Source: Actinomycetota bacterium
GTDB taxonomy: Bacteria; Actinomycetota; Actinomycetes; Actinomycetales; Actinomycetaceae
Length of the DNA stretch: 8,780 nt
Assembly: GCA_019425105.1 (NCBI GenBank)
Contig: JAHYYD010000085.1
Span: forward strand, 1 to 8,780
Direction of reading: 5' to 3'
The notes under the pieces were generated by a model. That model worked only from the letters and a program-made list of their open reading frames with translations. It made no database searches and had not been told where the DNA came from. Shown here in pieces: positions 1 through 5,100 of this stretch (the first letter of the stretch is position 1; each line of letters begins with the position of its first letter). Both the position numbers and the translations under genes were made by a program.

Positions 1-762
1 GTCCTCCTCGCCCACGGGTACGCGGAACACTGCGGGCGCTACGCCCACCTGCGCTCCGCGCTCACCCACGCCGGCTACGACGTCGCCTACTACGACCACG
101 CGGGCCACGGGACCTCCGACGGTCCCCGCGCCCGCGTGGACGTGGGTGCGCTGATCCGCGACTTCGGCGATGCGCGCCGGGCGGCCCTCGCCCACGCGCG
201 CACGCCGGAGCTGTTCCTGTTCGGACACTCCATGGGCGGCATCATCGCGGCCGCCTCCACGATCCTCGACCCGACGCGGCTGCGCGGTACCGTTCTGTCC
301 GCGCCCGCCCTGCGTCCCCTCCCTCACGTCTCCCCCTCCCAGGCGCGCAGGCTTCTGCCGATCGCGCGGCTGCGCCCCGGCCTCGTCGTGGCGAAGGGCG
401 CGTCCGACATGGAGGTCTCTCCCCTGTCGCGCGACCCACAGGTCCAGCGCGCCTTCGATGCGGATCCGCTCACCTACAAGGGCGGCGTGCCGATCCTGAC
501 GGGCGCGACCATGATCATTCAGGGCGACGAGGTCATCGCGCGCGCCGGCCGCCTGGCCTCGCCGATCCTGGTCATGCACGGGTCGCACGACCTGATGGCG
601 GACCTGCGCGGCTCGCGCGAGCTCGTGCGCGGGGCACGCGCGGCGCACCCGGACGCCGACATCCACCTGCGCATCATTGATGGCACCTACCACGAGCTCC
701 TCAACGAGCCCGAGGGCCCCGGCCTGATCCGCGACATCATCATCTGGCTCGGGGAGCACTAG
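1..762 (+). CDS. Alpha/beta hydrolase, monoacylglycerol-lipase-like (5' end outside window)
   Basis: Serine hydrolase of the alpha/beta fold, probably acting on monoacylglycerol or lysophospholipid esters in the cytoplasm or at the membrane. The frame is open from base 1, so the true start lies upstream; 253 codons are visible, most of a family protein of about 270-310 residues. Visible residue 5 begins an HGYAEHCGRY stretch, the oxyanion-hole and HG-EH-GRY signature typical of monoglyceride lipases. The nucleophile elbow GHSMGG has Ser at visible residue 77 (bases 229-231). The acid is the Asp of MHGSHD (residue 197) and the base is the His of GTYHELLNE (residue 231), so the triad is complete. 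The stop TAG at 760-762 is 3 nt before the adenosine deaminase start, which suggests one operon. The fold and triad are secure. The substrate is inferred from the HG-EH-GRY pattern; an acyl esterase is the main alternative. Confidence 0.88.
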   Translation, partial: VLLAHGYAEHCGRYAHLRSALTHAGYDVAYYDHAGHGTSDGPRARVDVGALIRDFGDARRAALAHARTPELFLFGHSMGGIIAAASTILDPTRLRGTVLSAPALRPLPHVSPSQARRLLPIARLRPGLVVAKGASDMEVSPLSRDPQVQRAFDADPLTYKGGVPILTGATMIIQGDEVIARAGRLASPILVMHGSHDLMADLRGSRELVRGARAAHPDADIHLRIIDGTYHELLNEPEGPGLIRDIIIWLGEH

Positions 763-765
763 GCC

Positions 766-1848
766 GTGGAAGCGCCCGCTGTCCCTAACCTGACGGCCCC
801 GCGCCCCACCCCACCGGGCAGGCGTGACCTCGCGACCCTCCCCAAGGCCCACCTGCACCTGCACTTCACGGGTGCCATGCGGCCCACCACGATGGTCGAG
901 ATGGCGCGCACGCAGGGCGTGCGCCTGCCCCCACACCTGCTGCACATCGACGCGGCCTCCATGCCGGCCGACGGGCGCGGGTGGTTCCGTTTCCAGCGCG
1001 CCTACGATTCCGCGCGTCACCTCGTGCGCTCCGAGGCCGCGATGCGCCGCCTGATCCGCGAGGCCGCCGAAGACGACGCCGCCGAGGGGTCGGTGCGCAT
1101 GGAGATCCAGGCCGACCCCACGAGCTACGCACCCTACGTCGGCGGCATCACCCCGGCCCTGGAAATCATCATCGACGAGGCCCGAGCGGCCTCGCGCGAC
1201 ACCGGTGTCGACATCGGCGTGATCGTCGCGGCGTCACGCATGAAGCACCCGTTGGACGCGCGCACCCTCGCGCGGCTTGCCGCCTCGTTTGCTGGGGATG
1301 GTCCCGGCGAGGTCGTTGGTTTTGGTCTGTCGAACGACGAGCGCGTGGGCTCCACCGCTTCGTTTGCCCCCGCGTTCCGCATCGCGCGCCGCGCGGGGCT
1401 CGTGGGTGTTCCGCACGGCGGCGAGCTCCTGGGCCCGTCCTCCGTGCGCGAGGTCGTCTCCACTTTGGCGCCCGCCCGCCTCGGGCACGGGGTGCGCACG
1501 AGTGAGGACCCGGATCTGCTGAATGCCGTCGTGGACGCGGGCATCGCCCTGGAGGTGTGCCCGACGTCGAACGTGCACCTGGGCGTGTACACGGACTTTT
1601 CGCAGGTGCCACTGCCGATTCTGTTGTCTGCCGGGGCTACCGTTGCGCTGGCTGCCGATGACCCGCTGCTGTTCCGCTCGCGCCTCGTCGCCCAGTACGA
1701 GGTTGCGCGCGACGTGTTTGGCCTGTCCGATGAGGCCCTGGCCGACCTGGCGCGCTCCTCTATCGACGCGTCGCTGGCCTCGCCCTCGCGCAAGGCGGCC
1801 TGGAAGGCCGACATCGACGCGTGGCTGGCGGCCGAGCCCGTGGCGTAG
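766..1848 (+). CDS. add: Adenosine deaminase family protein
   Basis: Zinc-dependent amidohydrolase that would convert adenosine (or a related purine) to inosine in the cytoplasm for purine salvage. At 360 aa it is close to family length. The N-terminal HLHLHFTG (residues 29-36) supplies metal ligands H31 and H33. HGGE at 217-220 supplies the third His ligand and the catalytic Glu, LGHG at 239-242 the catalytic His, and ADDP at 297-300 the metal-binding Asp pair. EVCPTSN and GFGLSNDE are also family-typical. Thr35 replaces the Asp/Glu of the classical HLHLDG, and HGGE replaces HAGE. As far as I recall, both features mark an actinobacterial subfamily, so the exact substrate is less certain than the fold. 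The GTG start is supported by a GGGGAG ribosome-binding site at 751-756 inside the end of the hydrolase gene, 9 nt upstream. The next in-frame ATG lies after the metal ligands. The stop lies in a 27-bp tandem repeat. Confidence 0.85.
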   Translation: MEAPAVPNLTAPRPTPPGRRDLATLPKAHLHLHFTGAMRPTTMVEMARTQGVRLPPHLLHIDAASMPADGRGWFRFQRAYDSARHLVRSEAAMRRLIREAAEDDAAEGSVRMEIQADPTSYAPYVGGITPALEIIIDEARAASRDTGVDIGVIVAASRMKHPLDARTLARLAASFAGDGPGEVVGFGLSNDERVGSTASFAPAFRIARRAGLVGVPHGGELLGPSSVREVVSTLAPARLGHGVRTSEDPDLLNAVVDAGIALEVCPTSNVHLGVYTDFSQVPLPILLSAGATVALAADDPLLFRSRLVAQYEVARDVFGLSDEALADLARSSIDASLASPSRKAAWKADIDAWLAAEPVA

Positions 1849-1907
1849 GACTGTCGCGGGGTGCACGCGGCGTAGCACTGTCGCGGGGTGCACGCGGCGT
1901 AGCACTG
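1842..1907 (+). repeat. 27-bp tandem repeat over the deaminase stop codon
   Basis: Two full 27-bp units (1842-1868 and 1869-1895) differ at one base and are followed by a 12-bp partial unit (1896-1907). Each unit opens GGCGTAG and ends GGGTGCACGC. The first unit contains the TAG stop of the deaminase gene at 1846-1848. Because 27 is a multiple of three, TAG recurs in the same frame at 1873 and 1900. This is probably a local slippage duplication. It does not change the deaminase protein. Confidence 0.85.
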
Positions 1908-1926
1908 CGACACCCACGGTGTAGTG
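1903..1926 (+). terminator. Possible hairpin after the hydrolase-deaminase genes
   Basis: ACACC (1910-1914), loop CAC and GGTGT (1918-1922) form a 5-bp stem. CACT (1903-1906) and AGTG (1923-1926) extend it, with a 3-nt bulge GCG on one side. It lies 55 nt after the deaminase stop, where the operon should end, but no run of T follows. A weak or Rho-assisted terminator is possible; chance is also possible. Confidence 0.3.
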
Positions 1927-1956
1927 AGTCGTACTTGTGTGGGGTGCGCCCACTTC

Positions 1957-2081
1957 CCCCACATTCTCGCATGCAATTCCCCCACACTTCTTTCAAACAT
2001 TGAAACCAGAACGTTGATATTCCGCGGTTTTCAGGTCACGTTCCAGGACACCCTGCGGGGAATTGCATGCGAAATTTGGGG
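1957..2081 (+). repeat. 125-bp inverted-repeat element, copy A (MITE-like)
   Basis: First of three same-orientation copies (others at 2380-2504 and 3705-3830). A perfect 16-bp terminal inverted repeat, TCGCATGCAATTCCCC at 1967-1982 and its complement at 2057-2072, bounds a core of 106 bp, the same length in all three copies. About 9-10 bp outside each arm match imperfectly, ending in runs of C on the left and G on the right. The interior carries a TTTCAA-ACA-TTGAAA palindrome, then a conserved stretch through TTGATATTCCGCGG to TTTTCAGG. The right third, which forms a small hairpin in copy C, is diverged here. I see no transposase and no clear target-site duplication. It could be a non-autonomous mobile element or an intergenic repeat with RNA structure. 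Confidence 0.8.
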
Positions 2082-2220
2082 AGGTCTCAGCGGCACCTGC
2101 GGTATCGACGGTATCGACGGGATTTATGGGAGAATGCAAACACAGCCGTTACCCGGTCCCCGTGGCCCACAGCCACAGCGATGCCCAAATCGCAGACCAC
2201 CTCGGCGACCGACGGTTCGC
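2082..2220. other. Intergenic stretch with a 9-bp tandem duplication
   Basis: No gene is supported between element copy A and array 1. The only local structure I see is GGTATCGAC repeated head to tail at 2101-2109 and 2110-2118, followed by a decayed third unit. The in-frame translation is GIDGIDGIYG-like and low-complexity, with no start signal or conserved motif. Confidence 0.5.
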
Positions 2221-2224
2221 ATCC

Positions 2225-2345
2225 GGATAGGCTATGAACACGCGGATAGGTTACGAAGATCCGGATAGGTTATTAACCTATCCGGATGCGCATAACCTAT
2301 CCGGATCGTGACAACCTATCCGCGTAACAGATCCGCGAGCGCAGG
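2225..2345. repeat. 19-bp repeat array 1, mirror-symmetric (3 forward + 3 reverse units)
   Basis: The core GGATAGGTTA starts at 2225 (one mismatch, GGATAGGCTA), 2244 and 2263, exactly 19 bp apart. Its reverse complement TAACCTATCC starts at 2274, 2293 and 2312 (the last as CAACCTATCC), again 19 bp apart. The two halves mirror around base 2273, and the junction is a perfect 29-bp palindrome at 2259-2287. The 9-bp intervals between cores vary. A decayed unit TAACAGATCC (2325-2334) and the tail ATCCGCGAGCGCAGG (2331-2345) follow. The array is much more AT-rich than the flanking genes. The layout resembles a multimeric protein-binding array, but the binding protein is unknown. A close direct copy lies at 3495-3634, on the far side of the toxin-antitoxin genes. 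Confidence 0.9.
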
Positions 2346-2379
2346 CAAGCTTCTCCTCAACACTCCCAAGATTCCACGC

Positions 2380-2504
2380 CCCCGCAATCTCGCATGCAAT
2401 TCCCCCACGCCTTTTTCAAACTTTGAATCCAGAACATTGATATTCCGCGGTTTTCAGGGCGTGCCCCCGGACGCCAACCGGGGAATTGCATGCGAAATAT
2501 GGGG
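2380..2504 (+). repeat. 125-bp inverted-repeat element, copy B (MITE-like)
   Basis: Second copy, same orientation as A and C. The 16-bp terminal inverted repeats are at 2390-2405 and 2480-2495, with a 106-bp core. The interior has TTCAAA-C-TTTGAA, then the conserved TTGATATTCCGCGG, then a small stem GGCGT/ACGCC that corresponds to GGTGT/ACACC in copy C, so one pair changed on both sides. It lies 58 bp after array 1, in the same array-then-element order as array 2 and copy C. A reading frame runs through it without stops, but there is no coding signal. Confidence 0.8.
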
Positions 2505-2601
2505 ATCTCTCTCAGTCCGATTATTTCTTTCCCATCCAACCGCCCGAGTCGGCCACCTCGGGACGACTGCAGGCCCCGGCCTCGTACCTACCGACGACCA
2601 C

Positions 2602-2637
2602 TTCACCAATAGTGCACGCGTGCACTATCATGGAGGC
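2602..2637 (+). promoter_or_regulatory. Promoter with 20-bp palindromic operator for the toxin-antitoxin genes
   Basis: A perfect 20-bp palindrome ATAGTGCACGCGTGCACTAT lies at 2609-2628. A -10-like TATCAT (2626-2631) overlaps its right end, and a -35-like TTCACC (2602-2607) lies 18 bp upstream of that hexamer, so the palindrome fills the spacer. The -10 ends 6 nt before the ATG at 2638, the spacing expected for a leaderless transcript starting at the start codon. The GGAGG at 2632-2636 is only 1 nt from the ATG, too close to act as a normal ribosome-binding site. I infer that the HTH domain of the first gene binds here and represses its own operon. Confidence 0.65.
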
Positions 2638-3108
2638 ATGAGCCGGTTTCGTCGTGACGATGCGCCGTCCCTCGTGCGCGCTGCACGTCAGGACGCATCC
2701 CTCACACAGGCCGAGCTGGCGGGGATGACCGGGATGAGCCAGTCGACCCTCGCGCAGATCGAGTCCGGCAAGCGCGCAGTCTCCGCCGAGCTGCTCGAAC
2801 GCATCCTCCGCGTCGCCGACTACCGCCCCTCCGTGCCGCTCGCCCGCTATGCGCCTTCCATCAGCAGCTACGCCCAGGAACGAGGCCTCGGTTCCCTCCG
2901 CGTCTTCGGCTCGGTCGCCCGGGGCACGGACGGATTCGAGTCGGACATTGACCTCATTGGCACGCCCACCCGAGACCTGTCGCTGTTCGAGTTGGCGGAC
3001 ATCGCCTCGTTCACGAGCGAACTCACCGGCTTCCCGACGGAGGTTCACACGGATACACACGTGCCCGAGGCGCTGAGAACTGCCGTTGACGAGGCCGTGG
3101 CACTATGA
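2638..3108 (+). CDS. XRE-type HTH fused to MNT nucleotidyltransferase, probable antitoxin (MntA-like)
   Basis: 156 aa with two domains. Residues about 10-60 form an XRE/Cro helix-turn-helix (LTQAELAGMTGMSQSTLAQIESGKR). Residues about 84-156 form a minimal nucleotidyltransferase with GSVARG at 91-96 and SDIDL at 102-106, which matches the GSX10DXD active site exactly; E135 is in the place of the usual third acidic residue. In MntA-HepT (type VII) systems the nucleotidyltransferase neutralises the HEPN toxin by adding AMP to a tyrosine. The fused HTH suggests that this protein also represses the operon through the palindrome directly upstream. The ATG at 2638 was chosen because it follows the -10 at leaderless spacing and begins the HTH domain. 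The longer frame back to 2308 only reads through repeats. The stop overlaps the next start as ATGA. Family assignment is confident; the antitoxin role is inferred from the pair. Confidence 0.85.
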   Translation: MSRFRRDDAPSLVRAARQDASLTQAELAGMTGMSQSTLAQIESGKRAVSAELLERILRVADYRPSVPLARYAPSISSYAQERGLGSLRVFGSVARGTDGFESDIDLIGTPTRDLSLFELADIASFTSELTGFPTEVHTDTHVPEALRTAVDEAVAL

Positions 3109-3500
3109 GCGAGTCTGCTCCCTTCACCCCTCGGCCGCGAGTGGCGCGCAGACACGCGCCCAGTTTCGACGCTGAGAACTTCCTGCGCGAACTCGACGTC
3201 ATCGCCCATCGTGTCAAGCGAGTTGCCGCTGTCCCCGTTGAGGCCTTCAGCGCCGACTGCCCGGAGTACGACTCAGCTTGCATGGTGATCATCCGGCTGG
3301 CCGCGTTCCTGGAACGCAAAGAGTACGCACCCTACATGGATACCCTGACCTCGCCTGAGAAGCGCGCCCTGCGCACGACCCGCAACATCGCGGCACACTC
3401 GGGGTACCAGAGCATGGACGACCAGCTCCTGTGGACGGCCGTTACCCGCAACGTGCCCGACATGATCGAGCGCCTGCGCGCCGCAGCCTCACGCGGATAG
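3105..3500 (+). CDS. HepT-like HEPN protein, probable toxin RNase
   Basis: 131 aa, mostly helical, partner of the HTH-nucleotidyltransferase gene, with which it shares an ATGA overlap (3105-3108) indicating translational coupling. The HEPN catalytic motif RX4H is present as R93-NIAA-H98, followed by a DDQLLW stretch and NVPDMIERL, which match the C-terminal part of HepT/DUF86 proteins. In characterised HepT the motif is RX4HXY, with the tyrosine as AMPylation target. Here the order is H98-S-G-Y101, so the tyrosine is one residue further on. The first 20 residues or so are basic and proline-rich and extend beyond the usual HEPN start. If active, it would cleave RNA (tRNA in the known case) in the cytoplasm unless held in check by the first gene product. 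The stop codon and the preceding Gly codon lie inside the first unit of array 2. Confidence 0.8.
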   Translation: MSESAPFTPRPRVARRHAPSFDAENFLRELDVIAHRVKRVAAVPVEAFSADCPEYDSACMVIIRLAAFLERKEYAPYMDTLTSPEKRALRTTRNIAAHSGYQSMDDQLLWTAVTRNVPDMIERLRAAASRG

Positions 3501-3634
3501 GTTATGAGCACGCGGATAGGTTATGAAGATGTGGATAGGTTATTAACCTATCCGGATGCGGATAACCTATCCGGATCGTGACAACCTATCCGCATCGTGA
3601 CAACCTATCCGCGTAACAGATCCGCGAGCGCAGG
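3495..3634. repeat. 19-bp repeat array 2, mirror-symmetric (3 forward + 4 reverse units)
   Basis: GGATAGGTTA cores start at 3495, 3514 and 3533. Reverse-complement cores start at 3544, 3563, 3582 and 3601, the last two as CAACCTATCC. Spacing is exactly 19 bp within each half and the mirror point is base 3543. The order and interval sequences follow array 1 closely, with one extra 19-bp unit on the right. The shared tail ATCCGCGAGCGCAGG follows at 3620-3634 and recurs at 3677-3691, 57 bp (three periods) later. The first unit contains the TAG stop of the HEPN gene (3498-3500). The central 21-bp palindrome could fold as a hairpin in transcripts from either side, so a role in termination between convergent genes is possible. 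Confidence 0.9.
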
Positions 3635-3704
3635 CTTACTTCATTGACGACGCCCCTCCCCGCACACCCGCGAACTATCCGCGAGCGCAGGATCAGCACA
3701 GTTC

Positions 3705-3830
3705 TCCCACAATCTCGCATGCAATTCCCCCGCACCTCCTTCAAACTTTGAAACCAGAACGTTGATATTCCGCGGTTTTCAGGGGGTGTCCCCGGACACC
3801 CACCGGGGAATTGCATGCGAAATTTAGGGA
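3705..3830 (+). repeat. 126-bp inverted-repeat element, copy C (MITE-like)
   Basis: Third copy, same orientation. The perfect 16-bp arms are at 3715-3730 and 3805-3820. Extended outward to TCCC on the left and GGGA on the right, the arms match at 23 of 26 positions. The interior has TTCAAA-C-TTTGAA, the conserved TTGATATTCCGCGG and an 8-bp stem GGGTGTCC/GGACACCC at 3784-3801. It lies in the 434-bp gap between the HEPN gene and murB, after array 2, as copy B follows array 1. No target-site duplication is obvious. Confidence 0.8.
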
Positions 3831-3855
3831 CGCACCTCTATGGGATCACCGGAAA

Positions 3856-3946
3856 GATACCAACGACGATTGATGCAACAACGACCAGGTGACGCAAACG
3901 CTACCGGTTGATGCAACACCTACCGGGTGACCCGCTACCAGGTGAT
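3856..3946 (-). repeat. Degenerate 19-bp direct repeats running into the murB 3' end
   Basis: Four consecutive 19-bp units lie at 3856-3874, 3875-3893, 3894-3912 and 3913-3931. On the plus strand the last three read GCAACAACGACCAGGTGAC, GCAAACGCTACCGGTTGAT and GCAACACCTACCGGGTGAC. A shortened 15-bp relative (3932-3946) covers the murB stop codon. The period equals that of arrays 1 and 2 but the sequence is different, so this is a separate repeat family. Function unknown. Confidence 0.65.
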
Positions 3947-5023
3947 ACCAACCGTGACCGGCTCGGGGACCAGGGTCACGCCGAAGGCCTCAAAGACATG
4001 CTCGCGCACGGCGCGGGCCAGGGCCTCGATGTCGGCGCTCGTCGCGCCGCCGCGGTTCGTCAGGGCCAGCACGTGCTTGGTGGACAGGGACGCGCGCGGC
4101 GGATCACCGGCCTCGGGCAGGTGGAAGCCCCTGCCACAGCCAGCATGATCGATGAGCCAGGCGGCGCTCGTCTTGACGAGGCCCTCCCCCGCCTTGAAGC
4201 GAGGCGCGCCCTCGGGCAGGGTGGCTGCCACGTCCTCGGGCAGGATCGGGTTCGTGAAGAAGGAACCGGCACTCCACGTGTCGTGGTCCTCCGCGTCCAG
4301 GACCATGCCCTTGCCGCTGCGCAGATCCAGGACGGTGGAGCGGACCAGGGAGGCATCAGCGCGCGACCCGGCCTCGACTCCGAGGCGTCGCGCCAGCTCG
4401 GCGTACATGACGGGGGCGCTGAGGGCCGAGCGCTCGAGGCGGAAGTCCACGGACAGGACCACCCAGCGGCCAGTCGGCCCCCACGGGCGGTCGTTCAGGC
4501 CGGGCTCGCCGACGCTGCGCTTGATCGCCGAGGAGCGGTAGGCGAAACCGAGGTCGGAGGGCAGCAGGCGCACAACGATGCCCGTCAGGCGATCGTAGGC
4601 CTCGACGCTCTCGATGGTCTCGGAGACCTCGTGGCCGTAGGCGCCCACGTTCTGCACCGGGGAGGCGCCGACGGTGCCGGGGATGCCGGAGAGCGACTCG
4701 ACGCCGGACAGGCCCTCTGCCAGCGTCCAGGAGACGAACTCGTCCCAGACCGTACCCGCGCCGACGCGCGCGACGACAGATCCGGCGGGGTCCTCGTGGA
4801 TGATGGCGGCGACCTCACCGAAGGGCTGCACGTCGACGACCGTGCCCTCGAAGGGCGCGTCGGAGGCCAGCAGGTTCGACCCTCCGCCCACGACGAGGAG
4901 CGGGCCGCCAGCAGCGTCGGCCGCGGCAACGGCATCCACGAGGGCGTCAGTCGTAGAAACGCGCACGTACTCGGCGATGGGGCCGCCCACGCGCAGGGTC
5001 GTCAGATCAGCAAGGGTCGTCAT
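3935..5023 (-). CDS. murB: UDP-N-acetylmuramate dehydrogenase (UDP-N-acetylenolpyruvoylglucosamine reductase)
   Basis: FAD- and NADPH-dependent enzyme that reduces UDP-GlcNAc-enolpyruvate to UDP-MurNAc, the second committed step of peptidoglycan precursor synthesis in the cytoplasm. 362 aa, slightly longer than many MurB. An N-terminal TTLRVGGP precedes the FAD-binding GGGSNLL (46-52). SGIPGTVGASPVQNVGAYG (112-130) is the MurB family signature. Y162/R163 in AYRSSAIK match the active-site Tyr-Arg, SFF at 254-256 carries the catalytic Ser, and E354 in the C-terminal EPVTV is the catalytic Glu, so the key residues are complete. The ATG at 5021-5023 was chosen because it begins the conserved N-terminus directly after a -10-like hexamer; the frame remains open to 5185 but the extra residues are Arg/Pro-rich with no family match. 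It is convergent with the toxin-antitoxin genes, and its last codons overlap a degenerate repeat. Confidence 0.96.
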   Translation of the reverse strand: MTTLADLTTLRVGGPIAEYVRVSTTDALVDAVAAADAAGGPLLVVGGGSNLLASDAPFEGTVVDVQPFGEVAAIIHEDPAGSVVARVGAGTVWDEFVSWTLAEGLSGVESLSGIPGTVGASPVQNVGAYGHEVSETIESVEAYDRLTGIVVRLLPSDLGFAYRSSAIKRSVGEPGLNDRPWGPTGRWVVLSVDFRLERSALSAPVMYAELARRLGVEAGSRADASLVRSTVLDLRSGKGMVLDAEDHDTWSAGSFFTNPILPEDVAATLPEGAPRFKAGEGLVKTSAAWLIDHAGCGRGFHLPEAGDPPRASLSTKHVLALTNRGGATSADIEALARAVREHVFEAFGVTLVPEPVTVGITW

Positions 5024-5036
5024 GCCCCTAAGCCTA
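5024..5036 (-). promoter_or_regulatory. Possible leaderless promoter of murB
   Basis: On the minus strand TAGGCT (5036-5031) matches the actinobacterial TANNNT -10 pattern and ends 7 nt before the murB ATG, so transcription would start at or next to the start codon. There is no good -35 at 17-18 bp. AGGGG lies 1 nt before the ATG, too close for a standard ribosome-binding site. This is suggestive only. Confidence 0.4.
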
Positions 5037-5084
5037 GTCGCACGCCGCGCGTTCGGCCTAACCCCGGCGCGGACCTGAGCTAAG

Positions 5085-5100
5085 GGGCACCAGAGTGCCC
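5085..5100 (-). terminator. Short hairpin between the oxidoreductase and murB
   Basis: GGGCAC, loop CAGA and GTGCCC give a perfect 6-bp stem about 120 nt downstream of the oxidoreductase stop on the minus strand and just upstream of murB. No T run follows, so intrinsic termination would be weak. The same 198-bp gap (5024-5221) also holds a 14-bp direct repeat CGGACGACGAGGCC at 5102-5115 and 5159-5172. I see nothing else in it. Confidence 0.3.

Noticed and set aside
1134..2000. Minus-strand frame (288 codons) opposite the deaminase
   Set aside because: Antisense to a gene with a full catalytic set. Its N-terminus is translated 27-bp repeat and element A.
1924..2268. Open frame of 114 codons through element A and into array 1
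   Set aside because: It is a stop-free passage through repeats. The peptide shared with copy B comes from the repeat sequence itself, and no start signal or family match is visible.
2308..2637. 110-residue N-terminal extension of the HTH-nucleotidyltransferase protein from a GTG at 2308
   Set aside because: The extension reads through array 1 and element B and across the operator, has no ribosome-binding site, and would precede a complete HTH domain that has its own promoter and ATG.
2521..3060. Minus-strand frame (179 codons) opposite the HTH-nucleotidyltransferase gene
   Set aside because: Shadow of a gene with clear HTH and GSX10DXD motifs; no start signal.
2225..3634. CRISPR array
   Set aside because: The cores are 10 bp with 9-bp intervals, orientation inverts at the centre, and intervals recur between arrays. 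CRISPR repeats and spacers are longer and keep one orientation.
3908..5083. Long plus-strand frame (391 codons) opposite murB
   Set aside because: Antisense shadow of a complete MurB, a result of high GC. The translation is Gly/Arg/Asp-rich with no recognisable fold.
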